64,000 nt of DNA from Actinomadura litoris (GCF_009733595.1 NZ_WOFH01000002.1:778720-842719), one strand, 5' to 3'; counted from the first letter of the stretch, positions 9,339 through 18,762 are shown. Numbers and translations are program-made. Notes: generated from the sequence alone by a model not told the origin.

Positions 9339-11603
9339 ATGATTGTCGTGCCGAGCCCCTCGTCCTCCCCGTCCGCCACGCCGACCCCCCCGCCTTCGGG
9401 GGCGCCCGGAGCGGTGACGCTGGAGGCGGTCCTGGAGCGGGTCACCTACGCCAACGAGGACACCGGCTACACGGTCGCGCGCGTCGCGACCGACCGGACC
9501 GGCGCCGACCTGCTCACCGTCGTCGGCGCGCTGCTCGGCGCGCAGGTCGGCGAGAGCCTGCGGCTCACCGGGCGGTGGCGCTCGCACCCGAGGTTCGGGC
9601 GGCAGTTCGAGGTCGACTCCTACACGACCGTGCTGCCGGCGACCGTGCAGGGCATCCGCCGCTACCTCGGCTCCGGCATGATCAAGGGGATCGGGCCGGT
9701 GATGGCCGACCGGATGGTCGCGCACTTCGGCACCGACATCCTCCGGATCATCGAGGAGGAGCCCGGCCGGCTCGTCGAGGTCCCCGGGCTCGGCCCGAAG
9801 CGGACCAGGCGCATCGCCGAGGCGTGGGAGGAGCAGAAGGCCATCAAGGAGGTCATGGTCTTCCTCCAGGGCGTCGGCGTCTCGACCTCGCTCGCCGTGC
9901 GGATCTACAAGAAGTACGGGGACGGCTCCATCGACACCGTGCGGCGCGAGCCGTACCGGCTGGCGGCGGACGTGTGGGGCATCGGGTTCAAGACGGCCGA
10001 CACGATCGCGCAGGCCGTCGGCATCCCGCACGACAGCCCCGAGCGGATCAAGGCCGGGCTCCAGTACACGCTGTCGGAGGCCGCCGACGACGGGCACTGC
10101 TTCCTGCCCGAGCCCAACCTGGTGACCTCCGCCGAGAAGATCCTCGGCGTGCCGCGCGAGCTGATCGTCCCGGCGCTGGACGAGCTGGCCCGCGAGGAGG
10201 GCGTCGTCCGCGAGCCGATCCCCGGCGCGGGGGAGGACGCGGCGACGATCCCCGCCGTCTACCTCGTCCCCTTCCACCGCGCGGAGCGCTCGCTCGCCCG
10301 GGGCCTGCGCGAGCTGCTCGACGCGCCGGAGGACCGGCTGAAGGCGTTCGCGGACGTCGACTGGGACCGCGCGCTCCCGTGGCTGAAGAAGCGCACCGGC
10401 CAGGCGCTCGCCCCCGAGCAGGAGGAGGCCGTCAGGCTCGCGCTCACCTCCAAGGTCGCGGTGCTCACCGGCGGGCCCGGCTGCGGCAAGAGCTTCACCG
10501 TCCGCTCGGTGGTGGAGCTCGCGGCGGCCAAGCGCGCGAGGATCGTGCTGGCGGCGCCGACCGGGCGGGCGGCCAAGCGGCTCGCCGAGCTGACCGGGCA
10601 CGAGGCCGCGACCGTCCACCGGCTGCTCCAGCTCCAGCCCGGCGGCGACGCCAAGTTCGACCAGGACAACCCGCTCGACGCCGACCTCGTGGTCGTCGAC
10701 GAGAGCTCGATGGTCGACCTGATCCTCGCGAACAAGCTGGTGAAGGCGATCCCGCGCGGCGCGCACCTGCTGCTGGTCGGCGACGTCGACCAGCTGCCCT
10801 CGGTCGGCGCGGGCGAGGTGCTGGCCGACCTGCTCGCGGCCGGGCCGATCCCGCGCGTCCGGCTGACCCGGATCTTCCGGCAGGCGCAGCGGTCGGGCAT
10901 CGTCGTCAACGCGCACCGCGTCAACTCCGGCGAGCACCCGCACACGCGCGGCTACGACGACTTCTTCCTGTTCCCCTGCGACGAGCAGGAGGAGGCCGCC
11001 GAGCTGACCGTGGACGTCGTCGCCCGCCGCATCCCCCGGAAGTTCGGCCTCGACCCGCGCCGCGACGTCCAGGTGCTCGCGCCGATGCACCGGGGCGCCG
11101 CCGGCGCGGGCGCGCTGAACACGCTGCTCCAGGAGGCGCTCACCCCGCACGACGACGCGCGCCCCGAGCGCCGCTACGGCGGCCGCGTCTTCCGGGTCGG
11201 CGACAAGGTCACCCAGCTCCGCAACAACTACGACAAGGGCGAGGCGGGCGTGTTCAACGGGACGGTCGGCGTCGTCACCGCCGTCTCCCCCGAGGAGCAG
11301 ACGCTGACCGTCCGCACCGACGAGGACGAGAGCGTCGACTACGCCTTCGACGAGCTGGACGAGCTGACCCACGCCTACGCCATCACCATCCACCGCTCGC
11401 AGGGCAGCGAGTACCCGGCGGTCGTCATCCCGCTCACGACCGGCGCGTGGACGATGCTGCGCCGCAACCTCCTCTACACCGGCGTGACCCGCGCGAAGAG
11501 GCTGGTCGTGCTGGTGGGGTCGCCGCGCGCGCTCGCGGCGGCGGTCCGCACGGCGGGCGCGGGACGCCGCCACACCGCCCTCGCCCACCGCCTCAGCCCT
11601 TGA
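9339..11603 (+). CDS. recD2: RecD2-type ATP-dependent 5'-3' DNA helicase
   Basis: 754 aa from the ATG at 9339; RecD2 proteins are usually 720-780 aa. The first 25 residues are Pro/Ser-rich, followed by the RecD2 OB-like N-terminal domain, helix-hairpin-helix segments (VEVPGLGPKRTRRIAEAW) and an SF1B helicase core with Walker A GGPGCGKS near residue 376, Walker B VVVDESSMVD near 452, motif III VGDVDQLPSVG and motif VI TIHRSQGSEYPAV near 683, ending LLYTGVTRAK. This is the RecBC-independent RecD form, acting in DNA repair and replication-fork processing. It is divergent from the M28 peptidase (114-bp gap) and converges on a solute-binding-protein gene. Confidence 0.93.
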   Translation: MIVVPSPSSSPSATPTPPPSGAPGAVTLEAVLERVTYANEDTGYTVARVATDRTGADLLTVVGALLGAQVGESLRLTGRWRSHPRFGRQFEVDSYTTVLPATVQGIRRYLGSGMIKGIGPVMADRMVAHFGTDILRIIEEEPGRLVEVPGLGPKRTRRIAEAWEEQKAIKEVMVFLQGVGVSTSLAVRIYKKYGDGSIDTVRREPYRLAADVWGIGFKTADTIAQAVGIPHDSPERIKAGLQYTLSEAADDGHCFLPEPNLVTSAEKILGVPRELIVPALDELAREEGVVREPIPGAGEDAATIPAVYLVPFHRAERSLARGLRELLDAPEDRLKAFADVDWDRALPWLKKRTGQALAPEQEEAVRLALTSKVAVLTGGPGCGKSFTVRSVVELAAAKRARIVLAAPTGRAAKRLAELTGHEAATVHRLLQLQPGGDAKFDQDNPLDADLVVVDESSMVDLILANKLVKAIPRGAHLLLVGDVDQLPSVGAGEVLADLLAAGPIPRVRLTRIFRQAQRSGIVVNAHRVNSGEHPHTRGYDDFFLFPCDEQEEAAELTVDVVARRIPRKFGLDPRRDVQVLAPMHRGAAGAGALNTLLQEALTPHDDARPERRYGGRVFRVGDKVTQLRNNYDKGEAGVFNGTVGVVTAVSPEEQTLTVRTDEDESVDYAFDELDELTHAYAITIHRSQGSEYPAVVIPLTTGAWTMLRRNLLYTGVTRAKRLVVLVGSPRALAAAVRTAGAGRRHTALAHRLSP

Positions 11604-11638
11604 CGATCGGCCCTTGACGGTCAGTCCTTGACGGTCAG
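11597..11638. repeat. Three tandem 14-nt repeats spanning the ends of two convergent genes
   Basis: Three adjacent 14-nt units: cccttgacgatcgg, cccttgacggtcag and tccttgacggtcag. The first contains the recD2 stop codon. The second and third contain the last codons of the convergent solute-binding protein. The layout suggests tandem duplication of a gene end. Confidence 0.6.
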
Positions 11639-13150
11639 CCGGTCCAGGCGCAGGCCGGTGAAGGCGTTCGAGGCGACCCCGCGCACCCGCTCGGACCACA
11701 CGAGGTGGTCGTGCGCGGACCACAGCGGCATCGCGGGCATGTCGCGCAGCAGCGCGCTCTCGGCGAGCCGCGCCGGGATCACGCCGTCCTCGGCGGACGC
11801 GGCCGCCGCCGACTCGCCGAGCAGGCCGGTCGCGTAGCCGTCGGCGTAGCCGGTCCCGGCGTCCAGCAGCGGCGTGAGGGACGCGAGCGGCGCGGGGTAG
11901 GCGGCCGTGGCGTGGACGGCGTACGGGCCGTCGACCTGGCGGTCGTCCACCGCCTTGCGCAGGTCGGCGACGGGTTGCGGGCGCGCGTCCAGCCCGAGCT
12001 CCTTGCGGAGCTGCTCGGCGACGGCCTTCACCCAGCCCTCGTCGCCCGAGCCCGTCTGGTACCAGATCCGCAGCGGCCCGGTCAGGCCGCCGGCGTCCTT
12101 CAGCGCGGCGGTCGCGGCCTGCGAGTCGTGCAGGCACAGCCGGCACTGGCCGTCGCGGTGCCCCGGCAGGATGCCGGGCGCGACCAGCGAGTCGGAGGGG
12201 GAGTACTGGTGGCCGAGCACGCCCTCGGTCACCGCCGGGCGGTCGATCGCCATCGACAGCGCCGTCCGCACGGTGGGCGAGGCCAGCCGCTCCACCGGCG
12301 CGGGGAACCCCAGGTAGGTCATGCTCCGGCCGGGGACGGCGAGGTGCCGGCGGCGGAAGTCGGTGTCCATCGACTCGTGCCGCGCGGGCGGGACCCCGGT
12401 CGCGACGTCCAGGTCACCGCCCTGGACGGCGTTGTACTGGCGCGCCGCGTCCGGCATCGCCTTGACCACGACCTCGCGGCCGCCGGACGGGCGCCGCAGC
12501 ACGATCTCCGCGCCGGTCCGCGCCGTGATCCGCAGCGGGCCGTTGCCGACCGGCAGGCGCGCGTAGGACGCCCAGTCCCGCGACCTGAGCACGCCGTCCG
12601 GCAGCGGCAGGAACGCCGGGTCGCCGAGCAGCGCCGGGAACCCGCTCAGCGGGCCGTCGAGCGTGACCTCGAAGGTCCGGTCGTCCTTGACCTTCAGGCC
12701 CGCGACGCCGTCCGCGCCCGGCTCGCGGGCGCCCTTCACCCGCGCGACGTCGGTGAACAGCCGCGCGCCCGCCCACCTCTCGCGCAGGACGGCCGTCCAG
12801 GCGTCGGTGAACGAGCGCGAGGTGACCGGTGTGCCGTCGGAGAACCGGCCGCCGGGGCGCAGCCGCACCGTCCAGACCTTCCGGTCGCCGCTCGTCACCG
12901 ACTCGGCGGCGCCCGGGACGGGCGCGCCCGAGGCCGGGTCGTAGGTCATCAGGCCCGTCCACACGGCGTTCGCGATCATGCGGCCGGTCGCGTCGCGGAC
13001 GTCGCCGGGCAGCAGCGTCGCGGGCGCCGCCGCGCCGACCGAGATCCGCGGGTCGGCGGGATCGCTCCACGCCTTGAGCGCCACGACCGGCGCCACCAGC
13101 ATCACGACGGCGCCGGTGACCAGGGCGGCGGTGCGCGGGGCGCTCTTCAA
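11621..13150 (-). CDS. ABC-type solute-binding protein family 5 (oligopeptide/dipeptide type)
   Basis: 509 aa from a TTG start preceded by GGGAGAGG. Residues 8-28 form one hydrophobic segment (LVTGAVVMLVAPVVALKAW) that acts as a signal peptide or anchor; no lipobox cysteine is visible, which is unusual for a Gram-positive binding protein. The body shows the SBP_bac_5 pattern: VWTGLMTYDP near the start, VWTVRLRPGGRFSDGTPVT and SMAIDRPAVTEGVLG. A CRLC pair occurs around residue 340. No permease or ATPase genes are nearby, so it is an orphan receptor or has another role. It converges on recD2. Confidence 0.82.
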   Translation of the reverse strand: MKSAPRTAALVTGAVVMLVAPVVALKAWSDPADPRISVGAAAPATLLPGDVRDATGRMIANAVWTGLMTYDPASGAPVPGAAESVTSGDRKVWTVRLRPGGRFSDGTPVTSRSFTDAWTAVLRERWAGARLFTDVARVKGAREPGADGVAGLKVKDDRTFEVTLDGPLSGFPALLGDPAFLPLPDGVLRSRDWASYARLPVGNGPLRITARTGAEIVLRRPSGGREVVVKAMPDAARQYNAVQGGDLDVATGVPPARHESMDTDFRRRHLAVPGRSMTYLGFPAPVERLASPTVRTALSMAIDRPAVTEGVLGHQYSPSDSLVAPGILPGHRDGQCRLCLHDSQAATAALKDAGGLTGPLRIWYQTGSGDEGWVKAVAEQLRKELGLDARPQPVADLRKAVDDRQVDGPYAVHATAAYPAPLASLTPLLDAGTGYADGYATGLLGESAAAASAEDGVIPARLAESALLRDMPAMPLWSAHDHLVWSERVRGVASNAFTGLRLDRLTVKD

Positions 13151-13369
13151 CGGCCTCTCCCGGGAGGTCGGGGGCGGGACGCCGGGAAGCGTACGGCACC
13201 GCCGGGCGGCGGCGGAAGAGCGACCATGGGCCTACCGGCCCCCCGATCATGACAGGCATCATCTGCCCTTACGCTCCTGTTGCCAATTCGTGACATACCG
13301 CCCTGTTGATCACGGTTCGCCTACTCGTCACACTGACGCTGCGCAGATCGTTTCGAAAGTGAGGCGCCC

Positions 13370-14827
13370 ATGCCACCCCGCGACAACCCCCGCAGCTCGC
13401 GCCGGGCACGACGGCTGGCCCAGGGCGGTGGCGCCGTCGCGGCGTCGCTGGCACTGATGGCCGGCACCGCCTGGGCATGCCCGCCCGAGCCCGGCGCCCC
13501 GCCGAGCGGGGCCAAGGCCGAGGCGCAGAGCGAAGGCTCCGGCGGCCATTCCGGCCACTACCACCGCGCCGGCGCCACGACCACCGAGCGCTCGGAGTCG
13601 ATCAAGAACGTGCGGCGCGTCGGCGGCGTCCCGGACGCCAAGGGCGCCATCTCGCTGATGTTCATCGACTACGGGCACGGCCGCCACAAGCGCACGGTGA
13701 TGTACGCGACCGGCCAGTTCGGGCTCAAGGCCTACGACATCACCGCCGACCCCCGCGTCCCCAAGCTGGTCGGGCAGCTCAACATGCCCGGCATGTGGGA
13801 GACCGAGGACACCGACTTCGACCCCAAGCGCAAGATCATTTACCTGTCCCGTGACCCGCGCGCGTTCGGCGGCACCACCGCCACCGGCGAGTCCGGCGTG
13901 TACGTCATCGACGCCTCGCGGCCCGAGAGCCTGCGGCAGATCACCTACGTGCAGGTCCCGGCCGGGCACACCACCACGTGCGTCAACGACTGCCAGTACC
14001 TGTGGACGGGCGGCCCGTCCAAGGCGAGCTGGATGCCCGCCGACTGGGGCGGCCGGCCCGTGTGGGTCACCGACGTCCGCAACCCGGCCAAGCCGGTCGT
14101 CCACAAGGACCCGATCGATACCGGGCGCAACGACGGCAAGACCGACTACACCCACGACATCCAGGTCGACTCCGACGGCGTCGCGTGGGCGTCCGGGCGC
14201 GGCGGCGTCCGCGGCTACCACACCACCGGCCGCCACTACGACCCGCTGAAGCGCACGTGGCGCCGCGCGAGCGCCGTCGACCCCGTCCCCTACGCGGGCG
14301 GCGGGCTCGACGAGGCCACGACGAACTCCACGTTCATGCACAACAGCTACCGGGCCGTCGGCCGCACCCGGAACCAGGCCGCCGACCCGCGCCGCTGGGG
14401 CAACGGGAAGCTGCTGTTCGTCACCGAGGAGACGTTCAACGAGGGCTGCGCCAACGACGGCCTGCTCGTCATCGCCTCGCTGCGCGGCTCCTACGACGGC
14501 CAGGGCTGGCGTTCCACGCCGGAGAAGAAGTTCCGCCTCCAGACGGTCGCCACCTGGGGCGTCGCGGGCAAGGAGGGCAGCGACCCCGATCCGAAGCAGG
14601 ACGACTGCTCGGCGCACTACTTCGACGTCCGCGACGGCGTGATCGCCCAGTCGTTCTACTCGCAGGGCACTCGCTTCCTGGACGTCCGCGACCCCACCAA
14701 CCCGCGGCAGATCGCCTACTACCGGCCCGCCGACGCGGCGTCCTGGCAGCCGTACTGGCACGGCAGGTACGTCTACGTCGCCGACAACACCCGGGGCATC
14801 GACGTCCTGGAGCCGACCTTCCGCTGA
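13370..14827 (+). CDS. Secreted LVIVD-repeat beta-propeller-like protein
   Basis: 485 aa. The N-terminus has an Arg-rich n-region (RSSRRARRL, possibly a Tat signal) and a hydrophobic core ending near AWACPPEP. The mature protein begins with a Gly/His-rich linker, then repeats of the LVIVD type: MYATGQFGLKAYDITADPRVPKL, VYVIDASRPESLRQI, VWVTDVRNPAKPV and RFLDVRDPTNPRQIAYYRPAD. Each ends in a turn with Asp and Pro typical of extracellular beta-propellers. Cysteines occur as CVNDC and singly, suggesting disulfides. Function unknown. A GAGG precedes the ATG, and a hairpin terminator follows. Confidence 0.85.
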   Translation: MPPRDNPRSSRRARRLAQGGGAVAASLALMAGTAWACPPEPGAPPSGAKAEAQSEGSGGHSGHYHRAGATTTERSESIKNVRRVGGVPDAKGAISLMFIDYGHGRHKRTVMYATGQFGLKAYDITADPRVPKLVGQLNMPGMWETEDTDFDPKRKIIYLSRDPRAFGGTTATGESGVYVIDASRPESLRQITYVQVPAGHTTTCVNDCQYLWTGGPSKASWMPADWGGRPVWVTDVRNPAKPVVHKDPIDTGRNDGKTDYTHDIQVDSDGVAWASGRGGVRGYHTTGRHYDPLKRTWRRASAVDPVPYAGGGLDEATTNSTFMHNSYRAVGRTRNQAADPRRWGNGKLLFVTEETFNEGCANDGLLVIASLRGSYDGQGWRSTPEKKFRLQTVATWGVAGKEGSDPDPKQDDCSAHYFDVRDGVIAQSFYSQGTRFLDVRDPTNPRQIAYYRPADAASWQPYWHGRYVYVADNTRGIDVLEPTFR

Positions 14828-14841
14828 CTCCCCCCACCCGC

Positions 14842-14880
14842 GCGGAGGCCCGTCCCAACCCCCCAGGGGCGGGTCTCCGC
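14842..14880. terminator. Hairpin terminator between convergent genes
   Basis: Arms GCGGAGGCCCGTCCC (14842-14856) and GGGGCGGGTCTCCGC (14866-14880) form a 15-bp stem with two G-U pairs and a 9-nt loop. It sits 15 bp after the LVIVD gene stop and could serve both convergent genes. No T-run follows, as is usual in high-GC actinomycetes. Confidence 0.7.
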
Positions 14881-14919
14881 CCCCCGCCCCCGCTGTCGGC
14901 GGATGCCGCCGGCGGAGTG

Positions 14920-16230
14920 CTAGCGGTGGTAGTGGTAGGGGCTGTCGGAGTCCCGGGCGTTGCGCTCGGCGGCGGCCACCGCCGACTCGGCGGCCCTGCG
15001 CAGCCGGTGCCCCGCCTGCCGGACGACCTGCACCGGCCGCTCCGGCAGGTGCCGGGTCGCGTCGCGGTGCCGCCGCCAGTGCTCGCGGGCGCGTGCGCGG
15101 CGCTCGACCCGCAGGTGCCCGAGCAGCCGGTCGAGGTTCATCGTGACCTCCCCGTACAGCGGCCACGGGTCGCCTGAGGCGGCGCGCTCGTGCAGTTCCC
15201 GCGTCAGCCGCGCGCGGCGCTCCCGCGCGATGTCGACGCGGACCTCCAGGTCCTGCTCGGCCTTGAACGGGCGGGCGTCGCGGTCCAGGTCGGAGCGGGC
15301 GAGCCGGCCGTAGGCGGCGATGCTCTCGGCGATGCCGGCGAGGGCGTCGGCGAGCTTGGGGCGCAGCACCGGGTCGGTGAGCAGCCGCCCGTGCCGGCCG
15401 AGCCGCTCGTCGTCGGCCAGCGACCGGGTCAGCCCGCGCAGCGACAGTGTGAAGTGCTCCATGGTCTCGACGGCGTCGCGCAGCGCGACGCCCGCGTCCA
15501 CCAGCCGCCGCGCGCGGGGGTTGAGCCGGACGCTCTCCTCGGCCGCGCCGAGCGCCTGGTCGGTGCGGGCGAGGTCGCGGGCGAGCCGCTCCGCCTGGTC
15601 CTGCCAGCGCGCGGCCTGGCCGGGCTCCGGCTCGCGGTCCAGGCCGCCCGCGATGTCCTCGATCAGCTCGCGCAGCCGCTCGGCGATGGACTGGACGGCC
15701 TCCTCGGCGGGACGCACCCGCACCGAGGGCACCAGCAGCGTCGCCGCGAGCCCGGTCGCCGCGCCGATCAGCGTCTCCAGGAACCGCTCGGCCGCGCCCG
15801 ACTCGCTCGCCGCGCCCAGCGCGAAGATCAGCATCGTGCTGATCGGCACTTCGAGGATGTGCTCGCCGAGCCGGAGCACGTTCCCGATGACCAGCGCGGC
15901 GCCGATCGCGAGCCCGAGGCTCCACCAGGAGAACCCGACGGTACTGGCGAACAGCACCGCCACCAGCACCCCCGAGGTCACCGACGCGACCCGCAGCACG
16001 CTCGACTTGATCGTCTCGTACACCGAGTACTGGACGACGAGGAGCGCGGTCAGCGGTGCCAGCAGCGGCTGCGGACCGCCCTCGGGCAGCAGCGCCAGCG
16101 CCAGCACGAACGCGGCGACGGCGGTGAGGGTCAGGCGGGCGATGCGGTAGGCGGTGGGCAGCGCCTCCGTCGCCACCTGGATCGGCGGTGGACGGTCGGT
16201 ACGGTCTCGGCGAAGGAACGCGAGCGGCAT
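14920..16230 (-). CDS. FUSC/aromatic acid exporter (ArAE_1) family membrane protein
   Basis: 436 aa from the ATG at 16230; a GTG at 16296 would add 22 residues, and neither has a clear ribosome site. The first 170 residues hold about six membrane segments (LTLTAVAAFVLALALL, LTALLVVQYSVY, VTSGVLVAVLFAST, LGLAIGAALVIGNVL, STMLIFALGAAS and LIGAATGLAATLLVPSV), the FUSC/ArAE half-transporter pattern. The remaining 260 residues are charged and helical with coiled-coil character, likely cytoplasmic. Probable exporter of small aromatic acids or related compounds. It ends in a His/Tyr-rich tail, and a CGNR regulator gene lies upstream on the same strand. Confidence 0.8.
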   Translation of the reverse strand: MPLAFLRRDRTDRPPPIQVATEALPTAYRIARLTLTAVAAFVLALALLPEGGPQPLLAPLTALLVVQYSVYETIKSSVLRVASVTSGVLVAVLFASTVGFSWWSLGLAIGAALVIGNVLRLGEHILEVPISTMLIFALGAASESGAAERFLETLIGAATGLAATLLVPSVRVRPAEEAVQSIAERLRELIEDIAGGLDREPEPGQAARWQDQAERLARDLARTDQALGAAEESVRLNPRARRLVDAGVALRDAVETMEHFTLSLRGLTRSLADDERLGRHGRLLTDPVLRPKLADALAGIAESIAAYGRLARSDLDRDARPFKAEQDLEVRVDIARERRARLTRELHERAASGDPWPLYGEVTMNLDRLLGHLRVERRARAREHWRRHRDATRHLPERPVQVVRQAGHRLRRAAESAVAAAERNARDSDSPYHYHR

Positions 16231-16345
16231 CGTGGCAATCGGGTGTGGGGTCGTGGACTGTGGTGGGGCGCCCGGTCGGACGACCGGACATTTCACCCAA
16301 TGGGGTTCAGGTCCCCGATCCTTCCCGTCCTAAAGCAAAAACCGG

Positions 16346-16891
16346 TCAAAACTCAGGTTCGGGGCGGTGCCGGGCGCGGAAGGCGGCCACGTTCGTCCGG
16401 TTCGCGCAGGTCTCGGAGCAGAAGCGGCGGCGGCCCGCGCGGGAGGTGTCGGCGTAGACGCGGTCGCAGCCGTCGGCCGCGCACACCCCGGTCCGGCTGA
16501 GGCCGTGCTCGACGACCAGCTCGGCGAGGTTCATCAGCGTCGTCGCGCGGAAGCGGTGCGGCAGCCGGGACGAGGGCGGCGCGTAGTGCATGTGCAGCCC
16601 GTGCGGCTCGTGCACGGCCAGGTGCGGATGCATGGGGACCTCCAGCATCAGCTCGTTGAGCAGCCGCATCGCGTCCTCGATCGAGGCGGCCTCGAAGAAG
16701 GGGCGCAGCGTCGCGCCCCAGCGGCGGAACTCCTCGGCGTCGCGCGCCTCGAACTCCCGCCAGAAGAACTCGTTCTCGCGCAGGAGGCGCTGGAGCGCCT
16801 CCTGCGAGGCGTCACCGCCCGCGCTGGTCACCGCGTTGACGAGCGCCACGGCGGCGGCCACCCCGTGGCTTCTGTACCCAGTGATCCGCAT
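16346..16891 (-). CDS. CGNR zinc-finger (ABATE domain) transcriptional regulator
   Basis: 181 aa from the ATG at 16891, chosen because GGGAG lies 8 nt upstream; an in-frame ATG at 16912 is possible. The N-terminal ABATE-like domain is followed by the C-terminal CGNR zinc finger: CAADGCDRVYADTSRAGRRRFC, then CANR, where the signature CGNR reads CANR. Members are stress-linked DNA-binding regulators, commonly autoregulated. It is divergent from a 62-aa zinc-ribbon gene and sits upstream of the FUSC membrane protein, so both are candidate targets. Confidence 0.85.
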   Translation of the reverse strand: MRITGYRSHGVAAAVALVNAVTSAGGDASQEALQRLLRENEFFWREFEARDAEEFRRWGATLRPFFEAASIEDAMRLLNELMLEVPMHPHLAVHEPHGLHMHYAPPSSRLPHRFRATTLMNLAELVVEHGLSRTGVCAADGCDRVYADTSRAGRRRFCSETCANRTNVAAFRARHRPEPEF

Positions 16892-16918
16892 TGCCCCGGC
16901 TCCCGCTCCCATGCCATG

Positions 16919-16951
16919 CTGTAAACGACATCTTAGCTATAACCCTTACAG
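16919..16951. promoter_or_regulatory. Divergent promoter with inverted-repeat operator candidate
   Basis: CTGTAA (16919-16924) and TTACAG (16946-16951) form a perfect inverted repeat 21 bp apart in a locally AT-rich stretch between the CGNR gene and the zinc-ribbon gene. A minus-strand -10 candidate TAAGAT (16935-16930) and a plus-strand -10 candidate TATAAC (16938-16943) both lie inside it, so one bound protein could control both directions. The CGNR protein is the obvious candidate. Confidence 0.5.
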
Positions 16952-16968
16952 TTTCGTGAGGACGCGCG

Positions 16969-17157
16969 GTGGAGGAATGCCCACGCTGTGGCTGGCCCCA
17001 GACCCAGGTGTACGAGGTGCTCTCGCGCCACCTGACCTCGGAGGGCGTGGTGAGTTACACGCGCTGCGCCTGCGGGGAGGTGCAGGTGCGGGTCCAGTCG
17101 TTCGGCCCCGGCGCGGTCGTGGGAGCCCGCCCGGAGGACTCCTCCGAACCGTCCTAG
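16969..17157 (+). CDS. Small zinc-ribbon protein
   Basis: 62 aa from a GTG preceded by GAGGA. Four cysteines are arranged as CPRC and CAC (CPRCGWPQTQVYEVLSRH, then YTRCACGEVQVRVQ), a minimal zinc ribbon of a type common as hypothetical proteins in actinomycetes. The last 15 residues are unstructured and acidic. It is divergent from the CGNR regulator. Function unknown. Confidence 0.7.
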   Translation: MEECPRCGWPQTQVYEVLSRHLTSEGVVSYTRCACGEVQVRVQSFGPGAVVGARPEDSSEPS

Positions 17158-17170
17158 GCCGGCGCGGGGG

Positions 17171-18610
17171 CTAGTGGCGCCAGCGGGTGGCGGCGGCGAT
17201 CTGCCGCGGCGTCGCGCCGTCCAGCAGCGCGATCTCGCCCCTCCGGACGGTCGCGACCGTGTCGGCCACCTCCTCGCCGAGCGCCGCGCGCAGCACCCCG
17301 TCGGCCTCGAACGCCGCGACCGCCTCCCCGAGCGAGGACGGCAGCGCCGCGACGCCCCGCTCGTCCCGCTCCTCCTCCGACAGCGACGCCGGATCGGCGT
17401 CCACCGGCTCGGGCAGCCGCGCCCCAGAGGACAGCCCGTCGCGCCCGGCGGCCAGCAGCGCCGCGAGCGCGAGGTAGGGGTTGGCGGCGCCGTCGAAGCA
17501 CTTGACCTCCAGGTTCGCCGCCTCCGCCCGCTCGCCCTCGGCGCCGGCGACCAGCCGCAGCGCCGCCTCCCGGTTCTCCAGCCCCCAGCAGGCGAACGCG
17601 CCCGCCCAGTGCGAGGGCACCAGCCGCAGGTAGCTCGCCACCGACGGCGCGCCCACCGCGAGCAGCGCGGGCAGCCGCCGCAGGATCCCGGCGCCGAACG
17701 CCTCCCCGGCGGGCGTCAGCCCGTACGGTCCGGCGCCGCCCGCCATCGCGTTGCCCGCGGCGGCCGGGTCCTCGCCGCCGTCGCGGCGCCACAGGCTCAG
17801 GTGGACGTGCGCGCCGTTGCCGACCGCCTCCGCGTCGACCTTGGGGGAGAACGAGGCGATCAGCCCGTGGCCCATCGACACGGCCCGGATCGTCTCCCTG
17901 ACCAGCACCGCGGTGTCGGCGGCGCCGACCGGGTCCTCGGCGGCCACCGACACCTCGTACTGCCCGGCCGCGTACTCGGGGTGGAGCTGGTCGACGCGGA
18001 CGCCCGTCGCGTCCAGCGCCTTCAGCAGGTCGCGCAGGTAGCCCGACAGCTCGCTGATCCGCGTCATCCCGTACGCGGGGCCGTGGCTGGCGGGGGAGAA
18101 GCCGTCGCCGTGGCTCTCCGACACCGCCCACTCGATCTCGAACGCCGTCCGGACGCCCCACCCGTCCTCGGCCAGCCGCTCGGTCTCGCGGCGCAGCAGC
18201 GCGCGGGTGTCGAGCGGATGGACGGAGCCGTCCTGCGCGTACCGGGAGGCGGGCGCGTGCGCCCAGCCCGGCAGCGCGGCCAGCGGGACGAGCCGGTCCA
18301 GGTCGGGGTGGAGCCGCAGGTCGCCGGTCGGCCCGCCGATGTGGCGGCCGGACACGATCGAGTCGTCCAGCAGGAAGACGTCGAACACCGGCGACATGCC
18401 GACACCCCAGGCGGCCGCGTGCTCCAGCCGCGCCACCGGGACGGTCTTGGTCCGCGTGATCCCGCTGACGTCCACCCAGGTCAGGGCGACGGCGACGACG
18501 TCCTGCCCGGCGAGGCGGCGGGCGGCCTCGGCGGCGCGGGCGCCGAGCCTGGCCCGCTCGTCCCCGTCGAGCGCGCCGAGCGGGGCTGCGGAGTGTCCGG
18601 AGTCTTCCAC
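17171..18610 (-). CDS. Glutamine synthetase-like ligase (gamma-glutamyl amide ligase family)
   Basis: 479 aa. The N-terminal beta-grasp is followed by the GS catalytic domain: FEIEW, DQLHPEYAAGQYEVS, the ATP/glutamate loop NGAHVHLS, and EVKCFDGAANPYLALAALLAAG near the C-terminus. Sequence style places it with the FluG/GlnA3/GlnA4-like group, which attach glutamate to amines such as polyamines or ethanolamine or act in amine catabolism, rather than with housekeeping GlnA. The adenylylation-site region typical of GlnA1 is not seen. It is divergent from an amidohydrolase that corresponds to the other half of fungal FluG. The actual substrate is unknown. Confidence 0.85.
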   Translation of the reverse strand: MEDSGHSAAPLGALDGDERARLGARAAEAARRLAGQDVVAVALTWVDVSGITRTKTVPVARLEHAAAWGVGMSPVFDVFLLDDSIVSGRHIGGPTGDLRLHPDLDRLVPLAALPGWAHAPASRYAQDGSVHPLDTRALLRRETERLAEDGWGVRTAFEIEWAVSESHGDGFSPASHGPAYGMTRISELSGYLRDLLKALDATGVRVDQLHPEYAAGQYEVSVAAEDPVGAADTAVLVRETIRAVSMGHGLIASFSPKVDAEAVGNGAHVHLSLWRRDGGEDPAAAGNAMAGGAGPYGLTPAGEAFGAGILRRLPALLAVGAPSVASYLRLVPSHWAGAFACWGLENREAALRLVAGAEGERAEAANLEVKCFDGAANPYLALAALLAAGRDGLSSGARLPEPVDADPASLSEEERDERGVAALPSSLGEAVAAFEADGVLRAALGEEVADTVATVRRGEIALLDGATPRQIAAATRWRH

Positions 18611-18762
18611 GATGAGGCTCTCCTGAGGAGTCGGCGAGGGGCGGGACCATACGGGCGCGGCCGAGTCATCGTGGGGAGCGACCCCCCACGCCCCCCGGCA
18701 CTTGCCCGTAGGGGCATCGTAGGAACAACGACCGCTCGATTTCAGGGACGGAGGCGGGTGTC

